Source of the DNA: Pseudomonas hefeiensis
Lineage (GTDB): Bacteria; Pseudomonadota; Gammaproteobacteria; Pseudomonadales; Pseudomonadaceae
Direction of reading: 5' to 3'
DNA: 64,000 nucleotides
Assembly: GCF_030687835.1 (NCBI RefSeq)
Contig: NZ_CP117449.1
Span: 868,001-932,000 of the forward strand
Within the stretch, counting starts at the first letter, position 1, and every line of letters starts with the position of its first letter. Below the pieces are notes generated by a model. That model made no database searches. It was given only the letters and a program-made list of their open reading frames with translations, and was not told the origin of the DNA. Position numbers and translations under genes: made by a program. This document shows positions 39,938 to 50,071 of this stretch, one piece after another.

Positions 39938-40333
39938 TTAATCGTTGAAACGGACGAAAATCAGGCGGGCAGGCGGGCTGGCCGGTACAGGGCGCTGTAA
40001 TGCAAGAAAGGCAAAAGCGGAGGGGGTGGCGGGATACAAAATCAGCAACGCAGGGATCAGGAACAGAAACGTCCAACTGAACAGGTCAAATATTTGAAGA
40101 TGGAGCGAAGGGCTTACAGCTATCGCCGCATCGGCGCAGTGCTGAAGGCAACCGAGGGTATGGGCTTCGTGGCTATCGTGATCTTGCGCGGTGTTCAGCG
40201 AAACATGAGTTGTAGCCGGATTGTGGCTGGGCTGTACCAGACATCCCTGGGTCGCTGCCAGACCAAACGCTAACACCCACAGCACGATGGCGAGGCGTAT
40301 GAACGCTGGTTGACAATGGCGAAACCAGAACAT
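39938..40333 (-). CDS. membrane protein with Cys/His loop, copper operon gene 1
   Basis: A 131-residue protein with two membrane segments (about 12-30, LAIVLWVLAFGLAATQGC; about 82-104, LFSWTFLFLIPALLILYPA). A periplasmic loop lies between them with several potential metal ligands (HDSHEAHTLGCLQHC). The ATG at 40333 is preceded by GGAGA. Its position at the head of the copper run and its ligands suggest a role in copper handling. No family name can be given. Confidence 0.6.
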   Translation of the reverse strand: MFWFRHCQPAFIRLAIVLWVLAFGLAATQGCLVQPSHNPATTHVSLNTAQDHDSHEAHTLGCLQHCADAAIAVSPSLHLQIFDLFSWTFLFLIPALLILYPATPSAFAFLALQRPVPASPPARLIFVRFND

Positions 40334-40363
40334 GGAGAATCTCCGGTACTGATTAACGGGTTT

Positions 40364-40378
40364 TATGTTTTCAACATA
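40364..40378. promoter_or_regulatory. dyad upstream of the copper run
   Basis: TATGTT-TTC-AACATA, a 6-bp inverted repeat 31 bases upstream of the first copper gene. It may be an operator for a copper-responsive regulator, but no regulator gene is nearby and the match is not to a consensus I can state. Confidence 0.3.
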
Positions 40379-40447
40379 CAGCACATCGAAGTGCCAAAGT
40401 TGATCCATATCAATGTATGCAGCCGGGTGTCGACTCTCGTGGTGTGG

Positions 40448-40633
40448 TCAAATTGTATGGTTTAGAGCTGGCTTTTGGCTGTCGGTTTTTAGTGACCGCC
40501 AAATTTCGCGGTTGCCCTTAACGGCTGCTCGTATTGATGCGGGGATGACTATCCAGAAATAGTACGTGCCGTGGCGGTTTCGTGAGAGGTACGAGGGGAC
40601 TGGTTTCAAGGGGGGCACCGGTTGATGCCTCAT
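40448..40633 (-). pseudogene. N-terminal fragment of a tyrosine integrase
   Basis: Sixty-one residues starting MRHQPVPPLKPVP, then SYLSRNRHGTYYFWIVIP and REIWRSLKTDSQKPAL. This is the short N-terminal domain (DUF6538-like) that precedes the core-binding domain of many phage-type integrases. The catalytic part is missing; the frame stops after NHTI. It marks the left side of the accessory region and a past insertion. Confidence 0.65.
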
Positions 40634-40977
40634 CAGAGTGTCACGCCTTGATGGCGCATCTGCTGAAAATGCCAGCTTCAGATAGCACAGTGCACCGAGA
40701 ACGCGGCGCTGTGCCGGGGTAATTTGAACCAATCATGTAACTAACTGATATAAATCATATCTTTAGGTTGTGGAGTTCGCCTGGAATACTGTTTGGAATA
40801 CAGAGTTTTGATGCTGTTGCGTCAGGGCAGTGTCGGGTGATGTGAGCCCGTCACCTATCAGCAAAAGGAGGCTCATGGGGTGCTGGCTAATAATCAAGGT
40901 GTATCCCTGCTTCGAATTCACCGGATATCAGCCGCACTATGACTTGCGGTCGCTTCAGTTTGTGCCTTGCGGCCCAT

Positions 40978-41301
40978 TCACCCAGCTGGGCGATCACCGC
41001 TATCGGGATTATTACGTGAGCTGTTTCTTGTCTGGATTTTCTTGTCTGGATTGCGCGCGTCGAGCTGCTTGCGATTCCATCTCTTTTTTATCTCATTGAT
41101 GATCGCCTTTTGCTCGTTACGCCCGAGCAGCCTTTCTCCATCGAAAAACATGAGTAGCTCTTTGTAATTTGTAATGGGGGTGTCTCGCTGAGACCAAAGG
41201 CGGTTGTCTTTCTCCAGCTGCTCCCAAGCGCATGCGCTGCGTTTGGCACCTTCCTTTTTGTCTTCGAACTCGAATGCACTGTCCTTTGCCTTGTGCCTAA
41301 A
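40978..41301 (-). pseudogene. open frame without a start codon, gene remnant
   Basis: A 107-codon open frame on the minus strand, bounded by a stop at each end. It reads like a soluble charged protein: SAFEFEDKKEGAKRSACAWE, NRLWSQRDTPITNYKELLMF and NEQKAIINEIKKRWNRKQL. The only ATG is in the middle (41142, MFFDGERLL). The family is not recognised. Protein-like composition with no start suggests a 5'-truncated gene. Confidence 0.45.
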
Positions 41302-41346
41302 TCATTCTTTGCGAAGAGATTCGACTCCCTACGCCTTCTCCTTTAG

Positions 41347-41703
41347 TGTCAGCATTCCAAATATCAATTATGGCAATCCGAACTCGCCAGCTTGGCCCCC
41401 AGCCGGGTGCTGCATTTCGAAAAAGCAGTCAGTGTCGAGCTACCGTTACACCTCGCTAGTCATAACCCGGAAACCCTCAGATGGGCGATTCGCTACGCGA
41501 AGCTGTTTGAGCGTACGGAGTCGCCGCTCTGGCTTGCCATGCGTGCGTTGCTCGCAGGGGATGAGTGGCAAGTTTTCTTCGGTGTTTGCGACCGTTTATT
41601 GGATCAACTCAAGCCTTTTGATGAGCTGATTGTCCGCTCTGAAAAACAGCTTAAGCATTTATCGCTGCTTGAGTTGTTTTCCTACCTCAGCGTGCTGGCT
41701 TAG
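41347..41703 (+). pseudogene. open frame, probably the C-terminal part of a truncated gene
   Basis: Open from 41347 to a TAG at 41701, with no ATG at the front; TTG at 41392 is the earliest plausible start. The product contains HNPETLRWAIRYAKLFERTE and DELIVRSEKQLKHLSLLELF, a well-composed helical protein. It lies between two remnants and the type I locus, so it is most likely decayed island DNA. The family is not recognised. Confidence 0.4.
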
Positions 41704-41913
41704 GGGATAACCCACGAAGGTGCTTGCCGAATAGTGGCTGGGCGGATCTCCTGCTTGGACTCGATCTCGCACTGGTCTCCAGGCAAACCCAAAGCCGATA
41801 AGAAGTTAGTTTTGGCTGCAAAATTTTAGTTTGACTAGCAAAATGTCACGCTAAGAAAAGCCACCGTGTTACCCTCGGGGTTCACGAGAAGACTAATTTC
41901 CAGGGGCACAGCC

Positions 41914-42117
41914 ATGATCCGCTGCCATCTCGCCCGCATGATGGGCGAGCACAAAATGCGTATTGCTGACGTAGCCAGAGAAACGGGGCTCAGCCGCGCC
42001 ACGGTGACCCTGCTCTACAAAGAAACAGCGCAGAAAGTGGATCTGGAAGCCATTGAGAAACTGTGCCTAATGTTTGAATGTCAAGTAGGCGACCTGCTTG
42101 AGCTGAAACCAGCATAG
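41914..42117 (+). CDS. Cro/C1-type HTH regulator ahead of hsdM
   Basis: A 67-residue single-domain HTH protein (MRIADVARETGLSRATVTLL, then YKE; EAIEKLCLMFECQVGDLLEL), the compact type that also serves as controller proteins of restriction systems. The ATG at 41914 has GGGG about 9 bases upstream. It is 93 bases before hsdM on the same strand, so it probably sets expression of the restriction locus. That role is inferred. Confidence 0.8.
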   Translation: MIRCHLARMMGEHKMRIADVARETGLSRATVTLLYKETAQKVDLEAIEKLCLMFECQVGDLLELKPA

Positions 42118-42210
42118 ACACCGCTGCTGCCACAGCTCCGGATCACACAGCAAGCGCCTTAACGACATCCAATAAACGACTAAATCCTAGAAAATCAACA
42201 GGGAAACCGC

Positions 42211-43770
42211 ATGACCAGCACCCAACAACGCGCCGCTCTGCAGCGCCAGATATGGGCCATTGCCAACGATGTCCGTGGCGCCGTCGATGGCTGGGACTTC
42301 AAGCAATACGTGCTCGGCACCCTGTTCTACCGCTTCATCAGCGAAAACTTCGCTGATTACATGACGGGCGGCGATGAGTCAGTCGATTACGCAGCCATGG
42401 ATAATGGCGACAAGAATATCGCGGCAGTCAAAGACGATGCCATAAGGACGAAGGGTTACTTCATCTACCCCAGCCAGATGTTTGCCAATGTCGTCGCCAG
42501 CGCCAATACCAACGAAAGCCTGAACACCGACCTGGCTAACATCTTTAAAGACATTGAAGCGTCCGCCAATGGCTACCCCTCCGAACGCGATATCAAAGGC
42601 CTGTTTGCCGACTTCGACACCACCAGCAACCGCTTGGGCAATACCGTCAAGGACAAGAATGCGCGCCTCGCTGACGTGCTCAAAGGCGTAGCCGGGTTGG
42701 ATTTTGGCACCTTTGACGAAAGCCACATCGACCTGTTTGGCGACGCTTACGAATTCCTCATCTCCAACTACGCCGCCAATGCCGGCAAATCGGGCGGTGA
42801 GTTCTTCACTCCGCAGCAGGTCTCCAAGCTGATCGCCCAGCTCGCCATGCACAAGCAAACCAGTATCAACAAGATCTACGATCCCGCTTGCGGCTCGGGC
42901 TCGCTGCTGCTGCAAGCCAAGAGGCACTTTGATGAACACATCATCGAAGACGGTTTTTTCGGTCAGGAACTCAACCACACCACGTATAACCTGGCGCGGA
43001 TGAACATGTTCCTTCACAACGTCAACTACGACAAATTCAACATCCAGCTAGGCGACACCCTAGCCGAGCCACACTTTGGCGATGATAAACCTTTCGATGC
43101 CATCGTCTCCAACCCGCCCTACTCGGTGAAGTGGAAGGGCATGGACGACCCCACCCTGATCAACGACGACCGCTTTGCCCCGGCCGGCGTGCTTGCGCCG
43201 AAGTCCAAGGCCGACTTTGCTTTTGTGCTGCACGCCCTCAGCTACCTCTCGGCCAAAGGTCGCGCTGCCATCGTCTGCTTCCCCGGCATTTTCTACCGGG
43301 GCGGAGCCGAGCAGAAGATCCGCCAATACTTAGTGGACAACAACTATGTGGAAAGCGTGATTTCGCTTGCCCCCAACCTATTTTATGGCACCTCCATCGC
43401 CGTGAATATTCTGGTGCTGTCCAAACACAAGACGGACACCACCACTCAATTTATCGACGCCAGCGGTCTGCTCAAGAAAGAAGCCAACAACAACGTGCTG
43501 CTGGACAGGCATATCGAGCAGATCATGCAGGTGTTCGACAGCAAGGCGAATGTGGATCACTTTGCCCAATCCGTTCCTTTGGAGAAGGTAGCTGCCAACG
43601 ACTACAACCTGTCCGTTAGCAGCTATATCGATGCCAAGGACACCCGTGACGTGGTGAATATCGCTCAGCTCAATGCCGACCTGAAAACCACGGTTGCTAG
43701 GATCGATCAACTGCGGGCCGAGATTGATGCCATCGTTGCGGAGATTGAAGGTGAGGAGTTGGGGGTATGA
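42211..43770 (+). CDS. hsdM: type I restriction-modification methyltransferase subunit
   Basis: A 519-residue N6-adenine methyltransferase subunit. The N-terminal HsdM domain covers about 1-150. The SAM-binding motif is [15 protein letters not shown] near residue 225 and the catalytic NPPY is at about 301 ([10 protein letters not shown]). The C-terminus is a helical region ([20 protein letters not shown]) that contacts HsdS. Its stop overlaps hsdS by 4 bases. The locus layout with prrC and the S-subunit repeats points to the type IC family. Confidence 0.95.
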   Translation: MTSTQQRAALQRQIWAIANDVRGAVDGWDFKQYVLGTLFYRFISENFADYMTGGDESVDYAAMDNGDKNIAAVKDDAIRTKGYFIYPSQMFANVVASANTNESLNTDLANIFKDIEASANGYPSERDIKGLFADFDTTSNRLGNTVKDKNARLADVLKGVAGLDFGTFDESHIDLFGDAYEFLISNYAANAGKSGGEFFTPQQVSKLIAQLAMHKQTSINKIYDPACGSGSLLLQAKRHFDEHIIEDGFFGQELNHTTYNLARMNMFLHNVNYDKFNIQLGDTLAEPHFGDDKPFDAIVSNPPYSVKWKGMDDPTLINDDRFAPAGVLAPKSKADFAFVLHALSYLSAKGRAAIVCFPGIFYRGGAEQKIRQYLVDNNYVESVISLAPNLFYGTSIAVNILVLSKHKTDTTTQFIDASGLLKKEANNNVLLDRHIEQIMQVFDSKANVDHFAQSVPLEKVAANDYNLSVSSYIDAKDTRDVVNIAQLNADLKTTVARIDQLRAEIDAIVAEIEGEELGV

Positions 43771-44996
43771 GCGGCGTGAGCTTTTTGGAGAGGCTGCTGG
43801 ATGGTGTAGTGGTGGAGTGGCTACCACTTGGTGACGTTACGAAATATGAACAACCAACTAAGTATTTAGTAGCAACAAAGAACTACAGCGACGACTTTGA
43901 AACCCCCGTTCTGACTGCTGGAAAAACCTTTGTACTCGGCTACACGGACGAGGCTCACGGTATCTATAAGGCATCTGAAACGCCTGTAATAATATTTGAT
44001 GACTTTACGACCGCTAATAAATGGGTGGACTTTGATTTCAAAGCCAAATCATCGGCCATGAAGATGATTACCTCAAGTGACGAAGGTAAGACGTTAATTA
44101 AATATATTTACTTCTGGCTTAACACATTGCCAAGCGAACTGGTTGATGGCGACCACAAACGCCAGTGGATCAGTAATTATGCATGCAAAAAAATCCCGAT
44201 CCCTTGCCCAGAAAATCCCAAGAAATCGCTTGAAATCCAGGCCGAAATCGTTCGTATACTGGATATTTTTACTGAGATGACCGCCGAGCTGACCGCCGAG
44301 CTGACCGCGCGAAAAAAGCAATACAACTATTACCGTGACCAACTGTTGAGCTTTAAAAATAGGAATGTAGAATGGAAGGCGCTGTGCGAAGTTGGTGAGT
44401 TTATCCGTGGCAAGCGTTTTACCAAGGCTGACTATGTGGAAGACGGAATCAGCGTTATCCATTACGGCGAAATATACACGCGTTACGGCGTTTTTACGAC
44501 ACAAGCTTTTTCTCAGGTCAGAAACAATATGGCTGGGTCACTGCGCTATGCAGAGCCGGGCGATGTAGTGATAACTGACGTGGGTGAGACTGTTGATGAT
44601 GTTGGTAAGGCAGTGGCATGGCTCGGAGATGAAAAGGTCGCTATTCACGACCATTGCTATGCTTTTCGGCATTCAATGAATCCGAAGTTTGTTTCCTATT
44701 GCATGCAAGCGACATCGTTCGTTGCCGAGAAGGCGAAATATATAGCCAGAACCAAAGTGAATACATTGCTGGTTAATGGATTTTCAAAGATTAAAATCCC
44801 TGTTCCGTATCCAGATGATCTGGATAAATCCCTTGCAGAACAAGCCCGCATCGTCGCTATCCTCGATAAATTATACGTGTTGACAAACTCCGTCAGCAAA
44901 GGCTTGCCGTGCGAAATTGCTTTGCGCCAAAAACAATACGCGTATTATCGCGACTTACTTTTGAGTTTCCCCAGGCCAGAAGAGGTAGCGGCGTAA
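43767..44996 (+). CDS. hsdS: type I restriction-modification specificity subunit
   Basis: A 409-residue subunit with two target-recognition domains (about 10-165 and 200-375). Each is followed by a conserved helical spacer ([19 protein letters not shown] near 180; [19 protein letters not shown] at the C-terminus). The central spacer contains TAELTAEL. In the type IC enzymes EcoR124I and EcoR124II, the number of such repeats sets the gap between the two half-sites. GC content is lower than in hsdM (for example 43980-44110), as usual for exchanged recognition domains. Confidence 0.93.
   Translation: MSGVSFLERLLDGVVVEWLPLGDVTKYEQPTKYLVATKNYSDDFETPVLTAGKTFVLGYTDEAHGIYKASETPVIIFDDFTTANKWVDFDFKAKSSAMKMITSSDEGKTLIKYIYFWLNTLPSELVDGDHKRQWISNYACKKIPIPCPENPKKSLEIQAEIVRILDIFTEMTAELTAELTARKKQYNYYRDQLLSFKNRNVEWKALCEVGEFIRGKRFTKADYVEDGISVIHYGEIYTRYGVFTTQAFSQVRNNMAGSLRYAEPGDVVITDVGETVDDVGKAVAWLGDEKVAIHDHCYAFRHSMNPKFVSYCMQATSFVAEKAKYIARTKVNTLLVNGFSKIKIPVPYPDDLDKSLAEQARIVAILDKLYVLTNSVSKGLPCEIALRQKQYAYYRDLLLSFPRPEEVAA
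44280..44303 (+). repeat. two 12-bp repeats encoding TAEL in hsdS
   Basis: ACCGCCGAGCTG occurs twice in a row, in frame, giving TAELTAEL at residues 172-179. Slippage between two and three copies changes spacer length in the EcoR124 family. Confidence 0.9.
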
Positions 44997-44997
44997 T

Positions 44998-46190
44998 ATG
45001 GGCAAGACGCTATCGGAAATAGCTCAACAGTTGAGCACCCCTAAAACGGTTCAAAAAACCGTTCCTGAAAAGACGAAGGTGATAGAAGAGGCTAAACCTG
45101 TGCCCAAGGTGCAGCTTATCTATGCCTTTAACGGTACGGGCAAAACACGCCTGTCGCGTGAGTTAAAGCAGCTAATTGCACCGAAGGGCGATGGCGGAGA
45201 CGGAGCTGGTGAGGCAGATCAGCTTGAGTTATCTCGTAACAAAATTCTTTATTACAATGCGTTTACCGAAGACTTGTTCTTTTGGGATAACGATTTGGCG
45301 GGAGATGCAGAGCCCAAGCTGAAGATTCAACCGAATTCATACACGGATTGGTTGCTCGCGCTACTTAAAGATTTGGGGCAGGACGGAAACATTGTCAAGT
45401 ATTTCCAGCGCTATGCGAATGACAAACTAACGCCACATTTTAGTGAAGACTTCACAGAGGTAAGCTTTTCTCTGGGCGTGGCGATAACGAACGATCTGGC
45501 TATATCAAGATATCCAAGGGGGAGGAAAGTAATTTCGTATGGAGTGTCTTTTATGCCCTGTTGGATCAAGTAATCACGATTCTAAATTTCGCCGAGCCTG
45601 AAGGCCGGGAGACCAACCAGTTTGACCGCTTGGAATACGTCTTTATTGATGATCCGGTCAGCTCTCTTGACGACAACCATTTGATCGAATTGGCGGTCAA
45701 CTTAGGCGGGTTGATCAAATCCAGTCGATCCGACCTGAAGTTTATTGTTACGACGCACAGCCCGTTGTTCTACAACGTATTATTCAATGAGCTGAAAAAT
45801 AAGGTCTGCTATTTGCTAGAGCATCTTGATGATGGAACTTATGCTCTCACTGAAAAGCCCGGCGACTCTAACAAGAGCTTTTCCTATCATCTACATTTGA
45901 AGCAAACGATAGAGCAGGCGATTGCTGAAAACAAAGTTGAAAGGTATCACTTCACTTTGCTGCGCAATCTCTACGAAAAAACTTCCAGCTTTTTGGGGTA
46001 TCCCAATTGGTCGGAGCTCTTGCCTGATGACAAGCAGCTCTATCTGGGCAGGGTCATGAATTTTACAAGCCATAGCACGTTGTCTAATGAGGCCGTTGCA
46101 GAACCCACTCCAGCAGAAAAAGCCATGGTCAAGTTGTTGCTCGATAATTTGAAAGACAAATACGGCTTTTGGAAGCAAGAGGGCGTATGA
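44998..46190 (+). pseudogene. prrC: PrrC-type anticodon nuclease, one-base frameshift
   Basis: This is PrrC, the latent tRNA-Lys anticodon nuclease silenced by the type IC complex and released by phage anti-restriction peptides. It starts [15 protein letters not shown] and has Walker A NGTGKT near residue 45. The first frame (44998-45573) diverges after FTEVSFSLG. From 45477 the -1 frame continues the family sequence ([20 protein letters not shown]) through IDDPVSSLDDNH to the end. Restoring one base after 45476 gives 397 residues; E. coli PrrC has 396. The nuclease triad is intact with family spacing: R (about 322), E (+4), H (+32), in LLRNLYEK and NFTSHST. It lies between hsdS and hsdR as in EcoprrI. 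As sequenced it is inactive. Confidence 0.93.
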
Positions 46191-46305
46191 AGGCAGGACC
46201 GCCATCATTCCCAGTGATTACCACCGACGCTGGTAGCCATCAAGCAGCGCCCACGCGCTTAGGTGAATGTACGCACCCTGCGTGCTACAACACGAGAGAA
46301 CGACC

Positions 46306-46570
46306 ATGTCCAAGTACAACCTTACATTGCGCGATCAAACCACTGAGTTCTGCTCTACACCGCGTCTAATGGCGCGCTATAAAGGTAGAGGTATTGCTCA
46401 GCAATGAGAATATTTGGCTGACGCAGAAGCGGCTACGGCACGGTGTGCGCCAGCAGGCGGAACAGAAAACCCTCGCCGAGTATGAAAAGTTCAATACACA
46501 GCAGCGCATCGAATCTGATTTCGACCGCGACGTGAAAAAGCTGTTGCAGAAAAGGGACGCGCAAGAATGA
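46306..46570 (+). pseudogene. remnant of a RhuM-family gene
   Basis: Three out-of-frame pieces are recognisable. MSKYNLTLRDQTTEF is followed in another frame by LLYTASNGA, then by IKVEVLLSNENIWLTQKRL, which are RhuM N-terminal features. That frame runs on into [20 protein letters not shown], then [11 protein letters not shown], a RhuM-like C-terminus. Some 200 or more residues of the middle are missing, so at least two frameshifts and a large deletion have occurred. The end overlaps the hsdR start by ATGA, so an intact ancestor was part of the operon. RhuM genes often sit inside type I loci; their role is not established. Confidence 0.75.
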
Positions 46571-49500
46571 GCGATTACACGACCATCGCCGAATCGAAAA
46601 GCTTCATCGTTCTGGACCAGTACACAAAGGAATCGCAGGTAGCCGAAAGCTATCAGAGCGAAGCCGATTTGGAGCGTGAGTTTATTGAGGATCTGGTCAA
46701 TCAGGGTTATGAATACCTGCCCGGCCTGAACACGCCCCAAGCCCTGCTGGTCAATGTGCGCATGCAGCTGCAAACGCTTAATAACGCGCAGTTTTCCGAC
46801 AGTGAGTGGCAGCGCTTTGTTGAGAGCTGGCTGGACAAGTCCAGTGATGGCCTCAATGAGAAAACCCGCAAGATCCATGACGACTACATTCATGACTTCG
46901 TCTTTGACGATGGCCGTATCCAGAACATCTACCTGCTGGACAAGAAAAACGTTCTGCGCAACAAGATGCAGGTGATCAAGCAGTTTGAGCAAAAGGGCAG
47001 CCACGCCAATCGCTACGACGTGACGATTCTGATCAATGGCTTGCCCCTGGTGCAGGTGGAATTGAAGAAGCGTGGTGTGGCGATTCGTGAGGCCTTCAAT
47101 CAGGTGCACCGCTACAGCAAGGAGAGCTTGAATAGTGAGCATTCCTTGTTCAAATACCTGCAGCTAGTCGTGATCTCCAACGGCACCGACAGCCGTTACT
47201 TTGCCAACACCACTCAGCGCAACAAGAACAGCTTCGACTTCACCATGAACTGGGCGAGGGCCGATAACAGCCTGATCAAAGATCTGAAAGACTTTACCGC
47301 CACCTTCTTCCAGAAAGACACCTTGCTGAAGGTGCTGCTGCGCTATTCGGTTTTCGATACCAGCAACACACTGCTGGTGATGCGCCCGTACCAGATTGCC
47401 GCCACAGAACGCATTTTGTGGACGATCAACTGCGCGTATCAGGCCAAGAACTGGAGCAAGCGCGAAGGTGGCGGCTTCATCTGGCACACCACAGGCTCCG
47501 GCAAGACGCTGACCAGCTTCAAGGCGGCTCGTCTGGCCACTGAGCTGGCGTTTGTCGACAAGGTGTTCTTCGTGGTGGACCGCAAGGATCTGGATTACCA
47601 GACCATGAAGGAATACCAGCGCTTTTCCCCGGAAAGCGTGAATGGTTCGGACAGCACGGCGGGCCTGAAGCGTAACCTGGACAAGGACGACAACAAGATC
47701 ATCGTCACCACCATCCAGAAGCTCAACAACCTCATGAAGAGCGAGCCCGACCTGCCCATTTACGGGAAACAGGTGGTGTTCATTTTCGACGAGTGCCACC
47801 GTAGCCAGTTTGGTGAAGCGCAGAAGAACCTGAAGAAGAAGTTCAAGAAGTTTTATCAGTTCGGCTTTACCGGCACGCCGATCTTTGCAGGCCATAACGC
47901 CTTAGGTGCGGAAGATACGGCAGGCGTGTTTGGCCGTGAATTGCACTCGTACGTGATCACCGATGCGATTCGCGACCAAAAGGTGCTCAAGTTTAAGGTC
48001 GATTACAACGATGTGCGGCCGCAGTTCAAGGCCATTGAAACCGAGCAGGATGAGAAAAAACTCAGCGCGGCTGAAAACAAGCAGGCGTTGCTGCACCCCG
48101 AGCGTATCCGAGAGATCACGCAGTACATTCTGAACAGCTACCGGCAGAAAACTCACCGCCTGCACGCGGGAAATAAGGGCTTCAACGCCATGTTCGCGGT
48201 CAGCAGCGTGGACGCTGCCAAGCTGTACTACGAGTCTTTCAGGACGTTACAGAAGGGCAGTGACAAGCCTTTGAGGGTGGCCACTATCTTCTCGTTCGCG
48301 GCCAATGAGGAGCAGGATGCGGTCGGTGAGATCGAGGACGAAAGCTTCGATGTTTCTGCCATGAACAGCAGCGCCAAGGAGTTTTTGAATGCGGCTATTG
48401 CGGACTACAACGGGCTGTTCAAAACCAACTTCAGCGTCGACAGCAACGGCTTTCAGAACTACTACCGCGACCTGGCTAAGCAAGTCAAAGCCAGGGAAAT
48501 TGACCTGTTGATCGTGGTGGGCATGTTCCTCACCGGCTTCGATGCGCCCACGCTCAACACGCTGTTCGTCGACAAGAACCTGCGCTACCACGGCCTGATA
48601 CAGGCCTATTCGCGCACCAACCGGATTTTTGATGCGACCAAGACCTTTGGCAATATCGTGACTTTCCGCGATCTGGAACAGGCGACCATCGATGCCATCA
48701 CCTTGTTCGGCAACAGCAATACCCGAAACGTGGTGCTGGAGAAGAGCTACAAGGAGTACATGGAGGGCTTTACCGATGTGCTAACGGGCGAGGCGCGGCG
48801 TGGTTTCGTTGAGGTCGTTACAGAGCTGGAGCAGCGCTTCCCCAATCCTGCAGCGATTGAAAAAGAGTCTGATAAAAAGGCCTTTACCAAGCTGTTTGGC
48901 GAGTACTTGCGCGTGGAGAACGTGCTCCAGAACTACGATGAATTCGCCAGTCTGAAGGCCTTGCAAAGCTTGGACATGAACGATTCGGCGGCAATTGAGG
49001 CGTTCAAGGCACAGCATTATTTGAGCGATGAAGATCTTGCCGCACTGCAAGCGATCAAAATGCCGGCGGAGCGGAAAATCCAGGATTACCGCTCAACCTA
49101 TAACGATGTGCGTGATTGGCTGCGCCGGGAAAAAGCGGGCGCAGAAAAGGAAAAATCCACCATCGATTGGGATGATGTGGTCTTTGAAGTGGACCTGCTC
49201 AAATCGCAGGAAATCAATCTAGATTACATCCTGGAGCTGATTTTTGAGCACAACAAGAAGATCAAGAGCAAATCGGATCTGGTGGATGAAGTGCGCCGGG
49301 TGATTCGTGCCAGTTTGGGTAATCGCGCGAAGGAAAGCTTGTTGGTCGATTTCATCAACCAGACCGATCTGGATCAGATTGGCGACAAGGCCAGCGTGAT
49401 CGACGCCTTCTTCAGCTTTGCTCAAGCGGAACAGCTGCGTGAGGCACAAGATCTGATCTGCACCGAGAATCTGAATACCGAGGCGGCTAGACGCTATATC

Positions 49501-49668
49501 ACCACCTCGCTCAAGCGTGAGTTTGCCAGTGACAGTGGTACTGAGCTCAATGCTGTCCTGCCAAAGATGAGCCCATTGAATCCGCAGTACCTGACCAAAA
49601 AGCAAAGTGTTTTCCAGAAAATCGCAGCATTTGTTGAGAAGTTTAAAGGGGTGGGCGGGAGCGTTTAA
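46567..49668 (+). CDS. hsdR: type I restriction endonuclease subunit
   Basis: A 1033-residue DNA translocase and nuclease subunit. The PD-(D/E)xK nuclease core is at about residues 120-170 ([20 protein letters not shown]). The helicase motor has Walker [16 protein letters not shown] near 308, DECH in [13 protein letters not shown] near 408, and motif VI-like [14 protein letters not shown] near 680. The helical C-terminal domain (about 860-1033) docks on the methylase. It appears complete, so restriction should be functional despite the broken prrC between it and hsdS. Confidence 0.95.
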   Translation: MSDYTTIAESKSFIVLDQYTKESQVAESYQSEADLEREFIEDLVNQGYEYLPGLNTPQALLVNVRMQLQTLNNAQFSDSEWQRFVESWLDKSSDGLNEKTRKIHDDYIHDFVFDDGRIQNIYLLDKKNVLRNKMQVIKQFEQKGSHANRYDVTILINGLPLVQVELKKRGVAIREAFNQVHRYSKESLNSEHSLFKYLQLVVISNGTDSRYFANTTQRNKNSFDFTMNWARADNSLIKDLKDFTATFFQKDTLLKVLLRYSVFDTSNTLLVMRPYQIAATERILWTINCAYQAKNWSKREGGGFIWHTTGSGKTLTSFKAARLATELAFVDKVFFVVDRKDLDYQTMKEYQRFSPESVNGSDSTAGLKRNLDKDDNKIIVTTIQKLNNLMKSEPDLPIYGKQVVFIFDECHRSQFGEAQKNLKKKFKKFYQFGFTGTPIFAGHNALGAEDTAGVFGRELHSYVITDAIRDQKVLKFKVDYNDVRPQFKAIETEQDEKKLSAAENKQALLHPERIREITQYILNSYRQKTHRLHAGNKGFNAMFAVSSVDAAKLYYESFRTLQKGSDKPLRVATIFSFAANEEQDAVGEIEDESFDVSAMNSSAKEFLNAAIADYNGLFKTNFSVDSNGFQNYYRDLAKQVKAREIDLLIVVGMFLTGFDAPTLNTLFVDKNLRYHGLIQAYSRTNRIFDATKTFGNIVTFRDLEQATIDAITLFGNSNTRNVVLEKSYKEYMEGFTDVLTGEARRGFVEVVTELEQRFPNPAAIEKESDKKAFTKLFGEYLRVENVLQNYDEFASLKALQSLDMNDSAAIEAFKAQHYLSDEDLAALQAIKMPAERKIQDYRSTYNDVRDWLRREKAGAEKEKSTIDWDDVVFEVDLLKSQEINLDYILELIFEHNKKIKSKSDLVDEVRRVIRASLGNRAKESLLVDFINQTDLDQIGDKASVIDAFFSFAQAEQLREAQDLICTENLNTEAARRYITTSLKREFASDSGTELNAVLPKMSPLNPQYLTKKQSVFQKIAAFVEKFKGVGGSV

Positions 49669-49720
49669 AAATATGAAGCTTAGTCTTGAACCATAACCTC
49701 GATATGTAAAAAAAAGCCCT

Positions 49721-49757
49721 AAAGCCTTTTATTTACGGGGCTGTAAGGCTTTTTTTT
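49721..49757 (+). terminator. rho-independent terminator after hsdR
   Basis: Stem AAAGCCTT/AAGGCTTT with an inner GC-rich loop, followed by a run of T ending at 49757. It is 52 bases past the hsdR stop. Confidence 0.85.
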
Positions 49758-49849
49758 GCTCTTTCGAATTCAGCGCTAATTGACACTCATGCTTGTGTTG
49801 TCGCCGCTTCACATTTACGCTTTGTCCCGTCGCGGTCAATCCCGTGACC

Positions 49850-49998
49850 GGGTGTCAGAACCTGAATCAAAACCAAGGCGCGGTTTCTTCCATTCCGCAC
49901 AGCCAGTGCTTCGTGCGCTAGCTGCTGCTTTTCTATGGCGGACCGTGCGGGGCAGGCTTCGGCCTGGCCGGTTCCTTGGTTTCCGGTTTCTGACCCCC
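49850..49998 (+). ncRNA. candidate structured leader RNA
   Basis: The ends pair over a distance: GGGTGTCAGAACC (49850-49862) with GGTTTCTGACCCCC (49985-49998). Just inside, AAACCAAGG (49870-49878) pairs perfectly with CCTTGGTTT (49974-49982). The core has a hairpin with a UUCG tetraloop, CAGGC-TTCG-GCCTG (49953-49966). Nested helices with a tetraloop and no sensible coding frame suggest a structured RNA. It lies 74 bases before a strong RBS and a small ORF. I recall similar leaders in Pseudomonas mobile islands but cannot name a family with certainty. Confidence 0.55.
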
Positions 49999-50071
49999 GT
50001 ACGGTTTGCCACCCTTTATCGCGTCAGAACGGTGGATGGCAATCCTTAATCAAACCAAGGAGATAAGGAAA

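Noticed and set aside
40830..41099. Plus-strand ORF of 89 codons
   Set aside because: Cys/Ser/Phe-rich composition with no RBS; the minus-strand frame at 40978-41301 is the more protein-like reading.
41310..41340. tRNA 3' end as left attachment site
   Set aside because: AGATTCGACTCCCT resembles a T arm, but the two stem halves do not pair and no tRNA body precedes it.
45440..45575. Programmed -1 frameshift in prrC
   Set aside because: The -1 frame already carries family sequence from 45477, before any G-rich run near 45520. No X-XXY-YYZ heptamer lies at the switch point. A one-base deletion explains it better.
49780..50049. Plus-strand ORF of 89 codons
   Set aside because: It coincides with the nested inverted repeats of the candidate structured RNA and has no plausible protein features.
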